Shown: piece by piece, positions 1 through 11,079 of the stretch
Layout of the letters: each line of letters opens with the position of its first letter
How positions within the stretch are numbered: position 1 is the first letter of the stretch
Source of the DNA: Mesorhabditis belari
Lineage: Eukaryota; Nematoda; Chromadorea; Rhabditida; Rhabditidae
Assembly: GCA_958450365.1 (NCBI GenBank)
Contig: CAUEEP010000752.1
Span: 186,001 to 250,000 of the forward strand
Length of the DNA stretch: 64,000 bases
Direction of reading: 5' to 3'
Notes under the pieces: model-generated
What the model was told of the DNA's origin: nothing
The model's input: the letters and a program-made list of their open reading frames with translations, nothing else
Databases searched by the model: none
Made by a program: the position numbers and the translations under genes

Positions 1-138
1 CAGATTTGCCTTTGCTGTGGACTGATGTGACTGATTGCAGATCAGGCCCACAAAAACCTGGTCTTAAGATCCCGATTGTAAGCCTGGATTACAGATTCTC
101 AGTTATGACTTACAGAAGTCATTAATCTATTAATTTAG

Positions 139-3100
139 TTGACAGAGATGGAAAAATTTATCGTCTCGTGGACGATTACAGACGAGCCTACCATGCGGGA
201 GCTGGAATTTGGCGCGGAGATGGGTGAGTTGTAAAAACTTGTTGCACTTTATCTGACAAAATTTGATTAATGAACGTTTTTTCTTGAATAGATAATTCAT
301 CTTTTTCGTTTCTTTTCGTTTAAACAGGAAAAGAACTCTAGCTAAGAATGAACAAGTATTCGTAACGTTCAGCTTTCCCAATAGAACTTTTAGATGCACC
401 GTCGATGACACGAACACTCGCTCGGTCGGCATTGAGACAGTTAACACTGGAGGAGAGCCCTATCCGGACGTTCAGGTTAGTTAATAAAACTAATGCACAA
501 AACCTAAGGCAACACTGAAAATAAAAACGTTGATAATGACGGGCAATTAGTTACCTAAAAAAAGATCAATTTACATATCATGATTTGGAAACAGTTCACA
601 ATTCAAAGATTACCGGATTTCTGCTAATAGTAGTGAACCTTAAATTGCTTAAAATCTCGAAAACCGCTTATGAAAACCTATCGATGTGGGGTTGGAAAAT
701 GTGGCTGATGATGAGTTCTTGTGGGGGATTAGAGTGTTGAGCTTCTGGGAAAACTTGGAAACTGTAAAATAGTCATCAACTCGGCTCAGCGAGGTGCACT
801 ACTATTAGAGAGAATACGCTATGTGTTGCATCTCATATGAAGACAGATTAAGCCGAAAATGTGTCGATTTACTTAAAGTTTGTTATAACTTCATTTTTAT
901 AACATTTTTACACTTATATTCCAATTTTTAGCCAGATAGACCGGCTATAAGAAAAATTAGGGCCATTAAAAGATCCGTAAATAAAAGCGTCTGGCACGAA
1001 GAGGCTTTTGTCCATAAAGATTGAAGATTAAAATAAAAATCTAATCAAATATATCAAAACCTATCGATGTGGGATTTGAAAATGTAGCTGCCGACGAGAT
1101 CTTGTGGGGGTTAGAGTGTTGAGCTTCTGGGAAAACTTGGAAATGTAAAATAGTCATCAACTCGGTTCAGCGAGATGCACTACTATTAGGGAAAATACCA
1201 TAACCGGATACAGCTCAAAGGAGGGTCCGAATCAGGGCGGATTCTCACTAAAGTTGTCGACAGATAGGTGAGTAATAATTTTTGATGGTTTTCTGTCGAA
1301 ATGATTGAAGGAAATCGGTTTATCAATAATTTATCAAGCATTAAAAGATGACCTTGAGTATAGCTAGTTTTGCTTGGAGGGATGTGGCGGAAATCTGGCC
1401 TAAATTAAGGTAAAAGTTGATTAGAAAAATTTGAGCATAGTGGCACCCGGAAAGCAGAAAAACTCATTTGCTTACTTACAAAAAAGAAGATATTCAACTG
1501 TAAATTTTCGAGAGTTTTCGGGGTTAAACGATTGGCGAAGTAAGGAAAGAGTTTACTGACAGTTCTAACTTCAACAACTTCATTCTAACAACTTCTAACA
1601 ATTTCTTGACCTTCTTGTCGATAAACACATTAGAAATCTTCGTCTTCAGTTCAAAAACGATTGACGGTATTCATTTTATTGAGTCTACTAATTGAAACTC
1701 GAGTTTAATTGGTCTAAACTTTTAGACTTATCTTCGAGAAGTGATTTGCAGCTTTCAAATGATATATAATAAGCATAGGTCCAAGAAAACATTTCAATTC
1801 TGTCTGTCGATAGTTTTAGTGAGAATCGGTCTTAAATTTGGGCCTCTCCTTTAAAAAACTCAAAATAGGTGAATCACTAAAATTCAGGTAAAAGCTCTGC
1901 ACCAATTAATCAGCTATTTGCGAACGAAATGGCACGTGGAACCACAAAATATTATTGGTAAGTTGAAAAATAATTGAAGAGACAAGTGTTTTCAGCTCAT
2001 CACGAAAATTCGCCATGGCAAAAGTACGATATTTCGGGCTATTTTTCATGGAAATCACTCTACGATGAATTCAAGGAGAATGTGGGACTTTGGAAGAGTA
2101 ATCTCACAGCAGCTCAACAAAAAGAAGTTGTTCTATCGGATAAAGTAAAGGTTTGCCTAGGTTGAAAGTTAAATTTTCAAATTTTTCCTTCAGAATGCCA
2201 CTCTCTTGAAAGAAGTGCAACAGAAGCTTTACGAGTAAGTTGGGATATTCAAAAGTAATGAAAGAATTTGCTTCTAACAATTTCTTGATATTCTTGTCGA
2301 GAAACATATTACAAATATTCGGCTTCAGTTCAATTTTTTATTAGGTGCATAAGAAATGCGGATTTCAACATTTTCATATCTTTTTTGATCACTCGCATTT
2401 CGCCCTCGAAATTTCTTCAATGCTTCGATCAATTGAAACACGTTTTAGCGTATTTTGTAGAGGAGATTTACAACTTTCAAATAGTTTATAGCATTCATCG
2501 ATATCAGGTTCGATGAATGCTATAAACTATTTGAAATTTATGAAAATGTTGAAAACCGCATTTCTTATGCATGTACCTAATATTTTCAGGTACGGTCATG
2601 GATACATTGTTGTTGGAGATCCGTACAGCACCTCAGCCACCAGCAAAGTCACCACCGCACTCGCCATTCAGGCGTTCAACCGAAAGTTTTGTCCAGAGGT
2701 TTGTCAAGTTTATCTTTTAAAAGTTTTTGAATTGATTCCTAAAAATGCCTTTTAACACATCGCGACGAGATAGCTCACCGGTAAGCCGTATGTGAATTTT
2801 GCACTTTTTTAAGGACGATTAAGTTGAAAATTTGCAATCAGGGGTTTTCGAGAATGAGGAATTCGAATTCGTTATTAATTTTTAAAGAAAACTGCTTTAT
2901 TTTTGGATATTTCATTCGGTTTAATTGCCCAAGTGCAACCCAAAATCCAGGGTCGTGTGCCAGAAGGTAAAACAAAAACGTAAAAATTTTCATGTTTAGT
3001 AATCGCACGGCTTCTGGTACACGGCCTCTAGGAAAAGACAAAACCTCGGTTTCACCTTTTTCTCTCCAATTTGCTTTAATTACCCAAGTTTTAGAGTTTT

Positions 3101-4971
3101 GTGATGACCGTATTGGCTCGGAAATTAAAATTGGTTTAAAACTAAGAACCGATTCAGATTCTCCATCTCCATGCCTCCGGTTACAAATTTTCTGTTTTAC
3201 TGTAAATACTCTAATAGAAGCTCACTTCATACAAAATTGGTCGCCCAAAAAGTCACTACTTTTGAAAAAGAGTTTTGTTGAAAAGTGCTTAGAATGATGG
3301 CTCTTATGTATATAGATACTTTATTCAGGACCTGAGATAAAGTGCGCTAGATTTAAGATTAAAACACATGAATTCATACACATAGCACGAAATGCTTAGA
3401 ATGATAATATGTATAACCTAGAAGCGTTGGCAGTAAAATTTAAAAGGATGTAAAACGTTTCGTCCGAAACGGCAGTCAAAAATGACTTTGTCGGAAATGT
3501 GTTAAAAACTAGACCTGGTTTTCGAATGGAATCAGTCCAATTCGATTGGATTTGAAAAATTTGGATTTTCGGTCGATTCGATAGATCTATAGATTCGAAG
3601 TTTTTACACTTTCAGTCTGGACCTAACCGATTCGATTCGGAAAAAAAGCTAGACCGAAAACCAGCTCTATTACAAACTACAATTTTCTGACTGTTTTTAA
3701 TTTAAAGAAATGGATAGTCAGTGAGCTTTAATCACGATCAATAGCATTTTGGGATCCACTATTTCATCAATTAAAAATCAAAAAAATAAACCATCAAGGG
3801 TTACTTTTAGGTATTCATTCTCGAATCGGTAAAAAACGGAAACGAGGTGACACATGCTGAGAATCTTCAGGTGAGCAAGGGAATCAAGTTATGCGCTAAT
3901 TTTCTAGTAAAACATAAGGCCCTACCAATGGCGATGGAATAAGTGTAGCTCGTTGGTAGAGCGTTCGCCCTGTAAGTGAGAGGTGACGGGTTCGAATCCT
4001 GGCGCTAACCATGTATTCCGCAACCGATAAAAGGACCGGCTTGTCTAACTGTTTCCTGGTTTAGTGCCAAAAAAGGCTCTGGCTTGGCCCAAGTCTTGAA
4101 CAGGATTGTTTCAAAGAGAATTTTTTCGGGCCAGGGCCTGAGCCTGGACCTCTGGTCTGTCCTTAGGAAAACTTTTATGAGTGAAGATCAGAAAGACAAT
4201 AACTGCTTTAGGTCAAGGTTCCAGGTAAGTTTTTTTGGAAAAAGATTTACTGGCTAATTAGTGGGTTGGTGAATTGAAAACTGCGGGGCTTTGAACTAAG
4301 ATTTATTGAACATAAAACCATCAATTCATTTCAAATAATTTCCATTATTATTGACGCCTTCTGCCCATTTTACAGGCAATTTGCGGATTCCTCTTTCGTA
4401 GTAGGATTTTGGTTTGTGTGTGAGACAAGTGTGAGACTCAAAAATGGAGGACTGGAGATGTCCCAGTTTGAGCACTTTCTTTAAAAGAAACCCATTTTGG
4501 TGTTAATAGAAAAGTTGTAGAGAATCAAAAATTAGGCTTATAGCCAAATTTCCAAAAAGATACACTTAGTAGTTTCGCTTAAAAGGCAAGTTTTGTGAAA
4601 ATTCGTAAATTTGACATTTCTTGAAAATCAGTTTTTGAATCGTTCTGAAAATTTGGATATAAGCTTAATTTTTGATTTTCTACAACTTTTCCATTGACAC
4701 CAAAATGGGTTTCTTTTGAAGAAAGTGCTCAAAATGTGACATATGACAATAGCCGGCAGTTTTCAATTCACCAACCCAATATTTTACGGTTTTAACAACC
4801 CTGGTATAGACGATTGATAGTTTTTGAATTTATTTTATCAAAAGCTACACATTTCCACATTTTACAGACTTTTTATCTGAACACTCTCCTTTTCAGACCT
4901 ACAAGCTCACTGTGGAGCGACTCAACTGGTTGCACGCACACACGAAGCTTCCCAATTGCACAAACTATTAA
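139..4971 (+). CDS. AmiD-like N-acetylmuramoyl-L-alanine amidase, copy 1 (5' end outside window)
   Basis: Multi-exon gene for a bacterial-type zinc amidase (Amidase_2/AmpD-AmiD family), which cleaves the lactyl-amide bond between MurNAc and L-Ala in peptidoglycan. Exons read: 139-223, 328-475, 1888-1957, 1996-2150, 2194-2234, 2590-2698, 3811-3870, 4897-4971 (stop TAA). The first two give DRDGKIYRLVDDYRRAYHAG and SVGIETVNTGG, matching the AmiD core. Exon 4 gives AHHENSPWQKYDISG then FSW, matching the AmiD 'H-SDIAP-RK-DPG-FPW' block with its second zinc His, the Lys and the Asp. Exons 6-8 (YGHGYIVVGD, ALAIQAFNRKFCPE, HAENLQ) match the C-terminal peptidoglycan-binding helices of AmiD. The first zinc His (in the I-x-IHYT strand) and the signal peptide would lie upstream of the window. 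Animal PGRPs share the fold but not this C-terminal layout, so I infer horizontal acquisition. The gap between exons 2 and 3 (476-1887) is filled with repeats and could hide a missed exon. Confidence 0.8.
611..822. repeat. MITE family B copy (about 210 bp)
   Basis: Non-coding element ending in GTGCACTACTATTAG on one side and CTAATAGTAGTG on the other. The internal segment CCTATCGATGTGGGGTTGG is shared with copies at 1062-1202, 24777-25085, 39412-39628 and 46150-46374. It lies in an AmiD intron. No coding potential. Confidence 0.7.
1062..1202. repeat. MITE family B copy (partial)
   Basis: Second, shorter copy of the family, lacking the left end. It is followed by CCGGATACAGCTCAAAGGAG, which also follows the copy at 24777-25085 and, inverted, borders the copy at 46150-46374. 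This flank may therefore be part of a longer element. Confidence 0.6.
2341..2580. mobile_element. 240-bp terminal-inverted-repeat element with TA target duplication
   Basis: Begins TTAGGTGCATAAGAAATGCG and ends with the inverse of that sequence, with an internal foldback around 2500. Flanked by TA on both sides. The corresponding intron in the second AmiD copy (26119-26231) lacks it, so it inserted after the block duplicated or was lost from copy 2. A related sequence sits in VMAT copy 2 around 33930-34125. Confidence 0.75.
3941..4010 (+). pseudogene. tRNA-Thr(TGT)-like sequence, probably pseudogene or SINE head
   Basis: A box (TAGCTCGTTGGTAGAGCG) and B box (GGTTCGAATCC) are good, and the anticodon arm gives TGT (Thr). 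Position 33 is C instead of the near-universal T, and the acceptor stem pairs poorly. It lies in the intron between the last two AmiD exons and is duplicated at 27032-27101. Best read as a tRNA-derived repeat rather than a working tRNA gene. Confidence 0.55.
4263..4780. mobile_element. Deleted mariner-type element, about 520 bp
   Basis: Terminal inverted repeats GGTTGGTGAATTGAAAACTG. Internally, on the minus strand, a short stretch reads RKLPVKWAEVVNNNGNY, the typical C-terminal end of a mariner transposase; the rest of the gene is missing and replaced by inverted halves. Sits in the last AmiD intron. Related copies are at 27272-27790 and 28877-29391. Confidence 0.65.
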
Positions 4972-5332
4972 AAAAATGGCTTGGGATTTATGAAATGAAT
5001 AGATTTGAGTAAAAAAGTTGTATGAATACAAAATAAAACTAAAAATTCACAGATTTTTCAGTTTCAAACCCGTTTGGCAAAAACATTTAGTTAAAAAGCT
5101 TATTTCTTTTTACTGAACTCATCCAGTTTGATAAAAACTGGGTGAGATTTTATTTGTCCTCATTGTTTCTTATCAAACTTTTTTTTGCCTCTGTCTGTTG
5201 AAGTCAAGAAAATACGGAAGTCCGGTCAAAAAGTCCTTTTCTTTGGTTCTTTTCTCATCGATTTTCAAATTATAAGTTGATAAGGGCAGACTAGCCTTTA
5301 TTTTTGAAATATTACTGGTTTTTAACTTTAAA

Positions 5333-7145
5333 ATGGAAATCAGCACGTCAATTCGCAAGAAATTGCTATTAGCTATCGTTTACATTGCTCTGTTGCTCGA
5401 TTATTCATTGCTAACTTCTGTTGGCGAGTTTTGGACAGTTGAAAGAGATCTTAGACAGCTTTGAGACATCAAATGAAAGAGCAATTTATAAAGTTTAAAA
5501 GCTGATCATTGAGAACTAGCTATAAGTAGTAATTCAGTGAATAAACACCGTCCAAGCTTTCACCAAAGCACTTTTGAAAGATGAATGTAATGACGAAATC
5601 TCAGCAGTTCCCCTATTAAGCCTAAAAAGGTCTTTGTTCATTAAAAATTCTTTTGATTGACTTAAAAAATATTCCTTTTCGTAATTCCTTTTGAAAAATA
5701 ACAAATTCATCAATTAACTTATGATTTGCCTAAATAAAAAGTGTTTATTGTTCAATTTTTCATCTTTTTAAGTCAATTTCGGTTCAATTTCAAGCAATGA
5801 AAAACGTGTTTTTTGTCAAAAACTATAAAAACCTCTACAAAGAAGTCGGCTGAATGAATTTCTCTGAAAATTTCACTATTTATCTAACTTTTTATGCTCT
5901 ATCTTTCATCTATTGACACCAAGATAGGTTGCCTTAGCTAACGTGTCTAAACCCCATCATCGAGCCGCATTTTTGACTACCCGACTTCTCGCTCCTAAAA
6001 AAAGCCAGACATAAGACACTTTAAACCCATTTTAATGTCATTTTGTAAAAAAATAATTGATTTTTTAATGAAACCAACCGTAGTTCAATTGGTGAATTTT
6101 TTGGTTTTAAACGGAAGTACGAAAAGGAATGAAAAGACTTTCTGGACAGCCTAACAACTAGATTAGTTTAGAAACGCTTTGGTAAAGCCTGCATTACCCT
6201 AACTTCATAATCTAGACCGAAAATCTTCATTTTAAACCATGAAAAACAAAAAATGAGAAGTAAACTTACCATTAGACAATTTTTAGAAGATTAAACTTCA
6301 TAGAATTAATCTGGCTATGAGCCTTGAGCCCTGAACCCACTTGAACTTTAAACTTTGAATAATCTTCAACCTAAAATGGTAGACTTCATTCTTGAGTGAC
6401 AATATTTGAAACCCAAATCTTATGCAGATTGTACCTGTGTAAATGAGCCATCTTGCCAAGTTTACAGAGCCAATCTTGCCGAGCTTTTTCCTACAAATCG
6501 ACAGTTCTAACACCACTTTAGTGCCTGTAAGTTTGATTTCTCATTGATTTTTAGCCAACTTTTCTTTAGACAGATCAGCCACAAGCCAGACAGGCACAAA
6601 TTGAGAGTGAAAACATGAGGCTTGGGTTTTTAGTGGGCGCAAAATGTTTAGTGCAAGTCGTCACTCAACCATTTATCGGACCAGCAACAACAAGGTGGGT
6701 TATGATAATATAAATTCATTCGAATTCTTTTAGAATTGGTTACTCGATTCCATTATTCTTTGGGTTTGTCGTGATGATTTTGTCTACAATTTTGTTTGCT
6801 TTCGGACAAAGTTATGGGATTCTTTTCGCTGCGAGGGCCGTTCAAGGGATTGGCTCGGCCTGTGCGGCCTGTGCGGCCTGCTGGTAACATTTCCAAGAAA
6901 CCTAAGCAATATGGTGAATCAGATACAAGTTAATATGTTGTTGAAAGTAAAGCTAGGATGACACAGAAGACTCCTAATAATGAAAACAGTCTGCCAATGA
7001 GGCAATGACAGCTGTATTTAGTTTCTCAAATCAAAAGACTCAAAAAAATACGAGCTTTCAGGCATGGGAATGCTAGCTCAACAATATTCTGATGACAAGG
7101 AACGATCCCGTTATATGGGAATAGCGATGGGTGGAATGGCGTTAG
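5333..7145 (+). pseudogene. VMAT/SLC18 copy 1, truncated and decayed
   Basis: Exons equivalent to exons 1-5 of the intact copy at 28683: 5333-5423, 6468-6526, 6570-6694, 6734-6883, 7062-7145. Lesions seen: the exon-1 donor is GC (GGCGAG) instead of GT; exon 4 carries a duplicated TGTGCGGCC plus a small loss, net +7 nt, breaking the frame in GSACAAT; the exon-5 donor reads GATAAA instead of GGTAAA. Downstream exons are absent because sequence homology ends at about 7476, where the palindrome starts. Not expected to make a transporter. Confidence 0.85.
6061..6165. mobile_element. Mariner-type terminal fragment
   Basis: TTTTAAACGGAAGTACGAAA followed by GAATGAAAAGACTTTCTGGACAGCCTAA is a typical mariner terminus. 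Copies at 23655-23770 (inverted), 29940-30030, 30105-30150 and 30365-30455. No transposase here. Confidence 0.6.
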
Positions 7146-7769
7146 ATAAAAAGCACAAAAACCTAACAAAATTTTACCTACTCTACATTCAAGAGGCATT
7201 ATAAATTTGTTTTCAAACTTTACACTGAAAGAGATTCAGCTAAAACTTTTCTCATAATTTTAGGTGCAGATAAAAAGCTTTGTAGGTAGACAAAATGAAA
7301 CTTTGAAGAGTAAACTTTTATTTTAAAATCCCTATTTGATACTAATGAACAATAAATTAACAATTAAATTCAAGCGATCACCATTTTTAGCCGAGCACAT
7401 TGTCTAAAACAATCTTAAACCAGTGTGACAATGATAACGCAATGATTATGTGTTGAATTTTTAGGCACATTGTTTACGAATGTTTACGAAAAATGAACCA
7501 CCAAAACGAGCTGTCAATGTTTTTTTCTTTTCTCTCAAAAAGTCGATCGTTTCTTTGATGGGTGAACACTTTCAGATGTGTCGGATCGACAGTGAGAACG
7601 GACATCACTTTAGAGGAAACGATAAAAAAGAAACGAAACACTTTAGAGAAGGAAACGAGTGTAATGTCTGACAAATGATTGTGCACTTTCGGTAAATGGT
7701 TTGCAAACAATTTTTACAGGATTAAGATACAAAGGTTGAATAAGAATGAAACATCAAAATATCTTTCAG

Positions 7770-8330
7770 ATCTCAAAATGATAGGATATGATAGAAAATG
7801 ATAAGAAATGATAGAAAATAATAGAAAATGATAGGAAAGGATAGAAAATTATAGGAAAGGATAGAAAATAATAGAAAATCATAGGAAATCATAGGAAATT
7901 TTTATCGATGTTTTGACCATTTTGATGGATTTTTATGCATCTGTTGACCATTCTTATCGATTTTATTGATTTTTATTGATTTTATTGATTTTTATCTGTT
8001 TTTTAATCATTTTTGACAATTATTATCGATTTTCAGCTATTTTTGGCCATTTTTCTCCATTTCTTCACCATTTTTCACGTTTTTGAGTGATTTTTATTGA
8101 TTTTTATTGAAAATTATCTATCTTCTTGAACATTTTTCAACATTTCTTGACGATTCTTACCCATTTTGTAGCCATTTTCATCAATTGTTATCCATTTTTT
8201 GACTATTTTCATCCATTATCATCCATTTTTTGATCACTTTTAACGATTGATATCGTTTTTAGCTAGTTTTTAACCACTTTTATCGATTTTTATTCATTTT
8301 TATTCATTTTTCCTTTTTTCGCTTCAATCT
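7770..8330. repeat. Low-complexity array (GATAGGAAAT and TTTTTATCGATT units)
   Basis: Degenerate tandem repeat: about 130 bp of GATAGAAAATGATAGGAAAT units, then about 420 bp of TTTTTATTGATTTT-like units. Mirrored at 21715-22225 in arm B, where unit counts differ slightly. No gene. Confidence 0.8.
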
Positions 8331-8799
8331 TCTCTATCGGTTCTCGATTTCCGGATCAATTCTATAGATCGATTCTATTGTTCCAGACCTCTAGGTGTGG
8401 TTCTAAATGGGAAAATGACGGAATCGCGAGAATCGATGTATAGCATGAATAATATTGTAAGCAAGTTTGGATAGATTTCGACTTTCAGCTTTCAATTTGA
8501 TCCTATAGTTCAATTCAATCATTGCTCAACTTTGACACAAAGGTATAGCAGAAAAACACACGCGGATGCCTCGCCAGACCTAAAAACCGGGTAGAGGCTT
8601 TGGAATCGAAAACCTGATTCTACATTGTTTACTGGCTCTAATTGCAAACACAGGTCGTCATTCTTTATCGAGACATTAGACAAAATCACAATGGACAAAA
8701 TGGCACATAGAAATTTCAGTTTTCATCATGATAAAACACATCACATCATAGAGAACAAAAAATAGCCTTTAAACCAAAATACGGAATAAATATTGTGCA

Positions 8800-10589
8800 T
8801 TATTCTGCGTGGTCATACGCCATATATAAGTCAGCTCTCGGGCCCGGCACTAGTCGAGTAATGGAGAACCAGCTAAACCAATTTTGCAATAGAGAGTCTC
8901 ATTGCACGCGGTTCAACCGCTATAAAAAAAGATGCTAAAACATACCTAAACGTCTCTTGCTCTTTATCGATGCTAACAGTAAGCCCAACGATATCCCCAT
9001 TTGCTCTTTTCAAAGCGAGGGCAGAAATGATGTCACCCCACTTGCAAAGCAAATTTACATGTTGCAATTGAGGTAAATTGTGATAGAACTAAAAGTTGTG
9101 CATTTATCTCGCGAAATCCAATTGCTTTGAACTGCTTTTCAATGGTTATTTAGCCTATTTAGACCATTATATTTAAGTCGATCTTTCCGATTTTTCAAAA
9201 ACTTTATCCAAATAGTTTTCAGCAAAATAAGAAAGTCAAAAGAGCTCACATTTTGACGTTCTACTTCCCGGCCAACTACGTAAAGGGAAATTTTATCAAT
9301 TTGCCGCTCTGAAGTGTACCACTCTCGAATCATCGGTAAGATCCCATCAAGAGTGCACCTGGTGCTTGTTGGAAAGTGACTGGAGAATTTCGAAAGAGTT
9401 GAACCCAACAAGATCTGAACAATGTGCAGTAAGCGTCGTAACAAAAATGGTTCATCGATAGTTAAATAAAAACAAACCGGGTCAGTTAATGGATCAACCA
9501 TGGCATTCCCGTCAGCCAACAAAGTAACTTTTTGCAATCCAATCGCATATTTATTGGCGAAAAAGCCACTCGGAACCGGAAAACTTTTGTTGTCGCCATA
9601 CGCCTTAATCAGTCTAATTTTGATTCGTTTAATACAAAGTTACGAAAATTGCTAGCCGGCGTGTTGGTCTTATACTGCCGAAAATATCCATGAATCTTTC
9701 CGGTGAAAGCGTCGTTTCCCAGACCCCACAATGCAATCCTTCACATTCAAACTTGCAATTTGCAAACATGTCCCAATTCACGTCATTCTAGAAGGGAAAT
9801 TTTAAGCGCTATAAAGTTATTCGTGAAAACTAACCAAGGCGAGGTTGTTGCAGCTTATACGATCTTTCAAATACTCTAAATGCTCAATTAAGTTGACTGG
9901 ATCGATCGTTTCCCTATAGTCAAACTCGTCATCGTCATAAGTTCTTTCCCCATCGCTAGGCCGTCTATAGAGGCCAAACTAAAAGCTCTGTTCTTGTAAC
10001 TAACACAACAAAATCTTACCTTGTTTCCCTCAAAATAAAGCTGATCGATATGAACAGGAGGAAGTCTTGCTCTGCGCAGCTCGACCCTTTCATAGCAATT
10101 CTTCGAGAGTTGTCGAACAGTGCTAAAGCAAAGATTAAAGTTAGAAGAGGAAGGCTGTTAACCTTTCGATGATCCCTCCAGGAAGGTACTCCATCACCGC
10201 GTCGAAGACGACATCGGGAAGTGCTTCAAGGAAGTTGACAGAAGAGGTTGGAATTCGCTAAAATAAAACTTACGTACGAAACATCCACTCAAAAGCAGTC
10301 ACAAACCACAACATTTAAAAACAAATATAGCAAAACGTCTTACATTCTGTTGCTCCTTCTCCAAGCTTTCCATGATCAGCTCCTCGCTGGCTTCAGCCAA
10401 TTCGAAAGCTCTCGGGTTCGTGTCGGCTGCTACGAGCAGGGCATTTCGGTCGGAGAGGAGCCCGATGGCCTTATCTTTTCCCTTCTCTGTGCCCTCTTGT
10501 AAAAGCTCCAGCGATTGATGGTTGAGTTCGACTAGAACAGCCTCGAATTGAGATGATCCTTGATCCTTTGGCATCGATTGGCCCTCCAT
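8800..10589 (-). CDS. F-box protein, arm A copy
   Basis: Minus-strand twin of the gene at 19437-21226, with exons at the mirrored positions (30026 minus x). Predicted 433 aa: a 82-residue N-terminal exon, then an F-box (LPDVVFDAVMEYL, then TVRQLSKNCYERVE), then a leucine-rich/FBA-like C-terminal part. It would act as substrate adaptor in an SCF ubiquitin ligase. Differs from arm B by a few substitutions (P/L at residue 6, S/P at 11, G/R in KGKDK). All exon junctions keep phase and no stop is seen, so both copies look usable. The near identity implies a recent duplication or ongoing arm-to-arm gene conversion. Confidence 0.78.
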
Positions 10590-10679
10590 CGTTGGATCTA
10601 AATAAAGAAATACAGCCGAGCCTTGAGTTAGGAAAATAGAGAAAATCGATCATATTTCTTGTTTCAAAAATGCTACTTG

Positions 10680-10862
10680 TCGGCTATGCATCCATACATG
10701 CATCATCTCGGATAAGTTGGGGGCCGGTGCGCCAAGCTCTCTGCACTTAGGCAGGTCCCGGAGGGGATCAGTGCTGCAAGCTCTCTAGGATTTGTTCTAA
10801 CTCTCTAGGGGTGTGGATTAGAGTGTGCTCCTCGCGAGTGATGCGTTTTTTCAAATGCACAC
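10680..10862. promoter_or_regulatory. Conserved 5' flank of the F-box gene (three copies)
   Basis: Sequence upstream of the F-box gene containing GACCTGCCTAAGTGCAGAGA and GCATGCATGCAT-like repeats. Present in both arms (10680-10862 and 19164-19372) and a third time at 16892-17080, where it faces topoisomerase II fragments. Likely holds the promoter and 5' UTR, by position only. Confidence 0.4.
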
Positions 10863-11079
10863 TTGCAAAATGACCCTAGGTTTGGCGCAAAAAGCTGGCC
10901 TGTTGCAACAAAAATGGCTCGAAAAAAGTCAAGCACCGACTTAAATACGATTCCTTTGAAAGGTATTCAGCCGTTTAAGGGATTTGGCCGGAAATTCTCT
11001 TCAAATGAAAGTGTCTTGCGTGCTTATTATTCTCTAATAACAAAAAAAAATCGACAAGATCAAAGTTGGAAACATTGAC

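Larger units (their letters stand above)
1005..7476. repeat. Segmental duplication, AmiD-VMAT block copy 1 (pairs with 24715-32030)
   Basis: Direct repeat of about 6.5-7.3 kb. Exons, introns, the tRNA-like sequence and a mariner remnant occur in the same order in both copies. Copy 1 extends further 5' (it keeps the first AmiD exons at 139-475). Both copies share the sequence up to TTTAGGCACATTGTTTA, where copy 1 is cut by palindrome arm A. Differences between the copies are scattered substitutions plus discrete transposon insertions. Confidence 0.85.

Noticed and set aside
130..447. 105-codon minus-strand frame
   Set aside because: Antisense shadow of AmiD exons 139-223 and 328-475, which match a known family on the plus strand.
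9139..9537. Long frame taken as a separate gene
   Set aside because: It is an internal exon plus read-through intron of the F-box gene, in frame with upstream exons.
10863..11078. Small plus-strand frame (MQNDPRFGAKSW...), also at 18969-19163 in arm B
   Set aside because: Present in both arms only because of the palindrome; no homology, no splice partners, and it lies between the F-box leader and the TOP2 debris.
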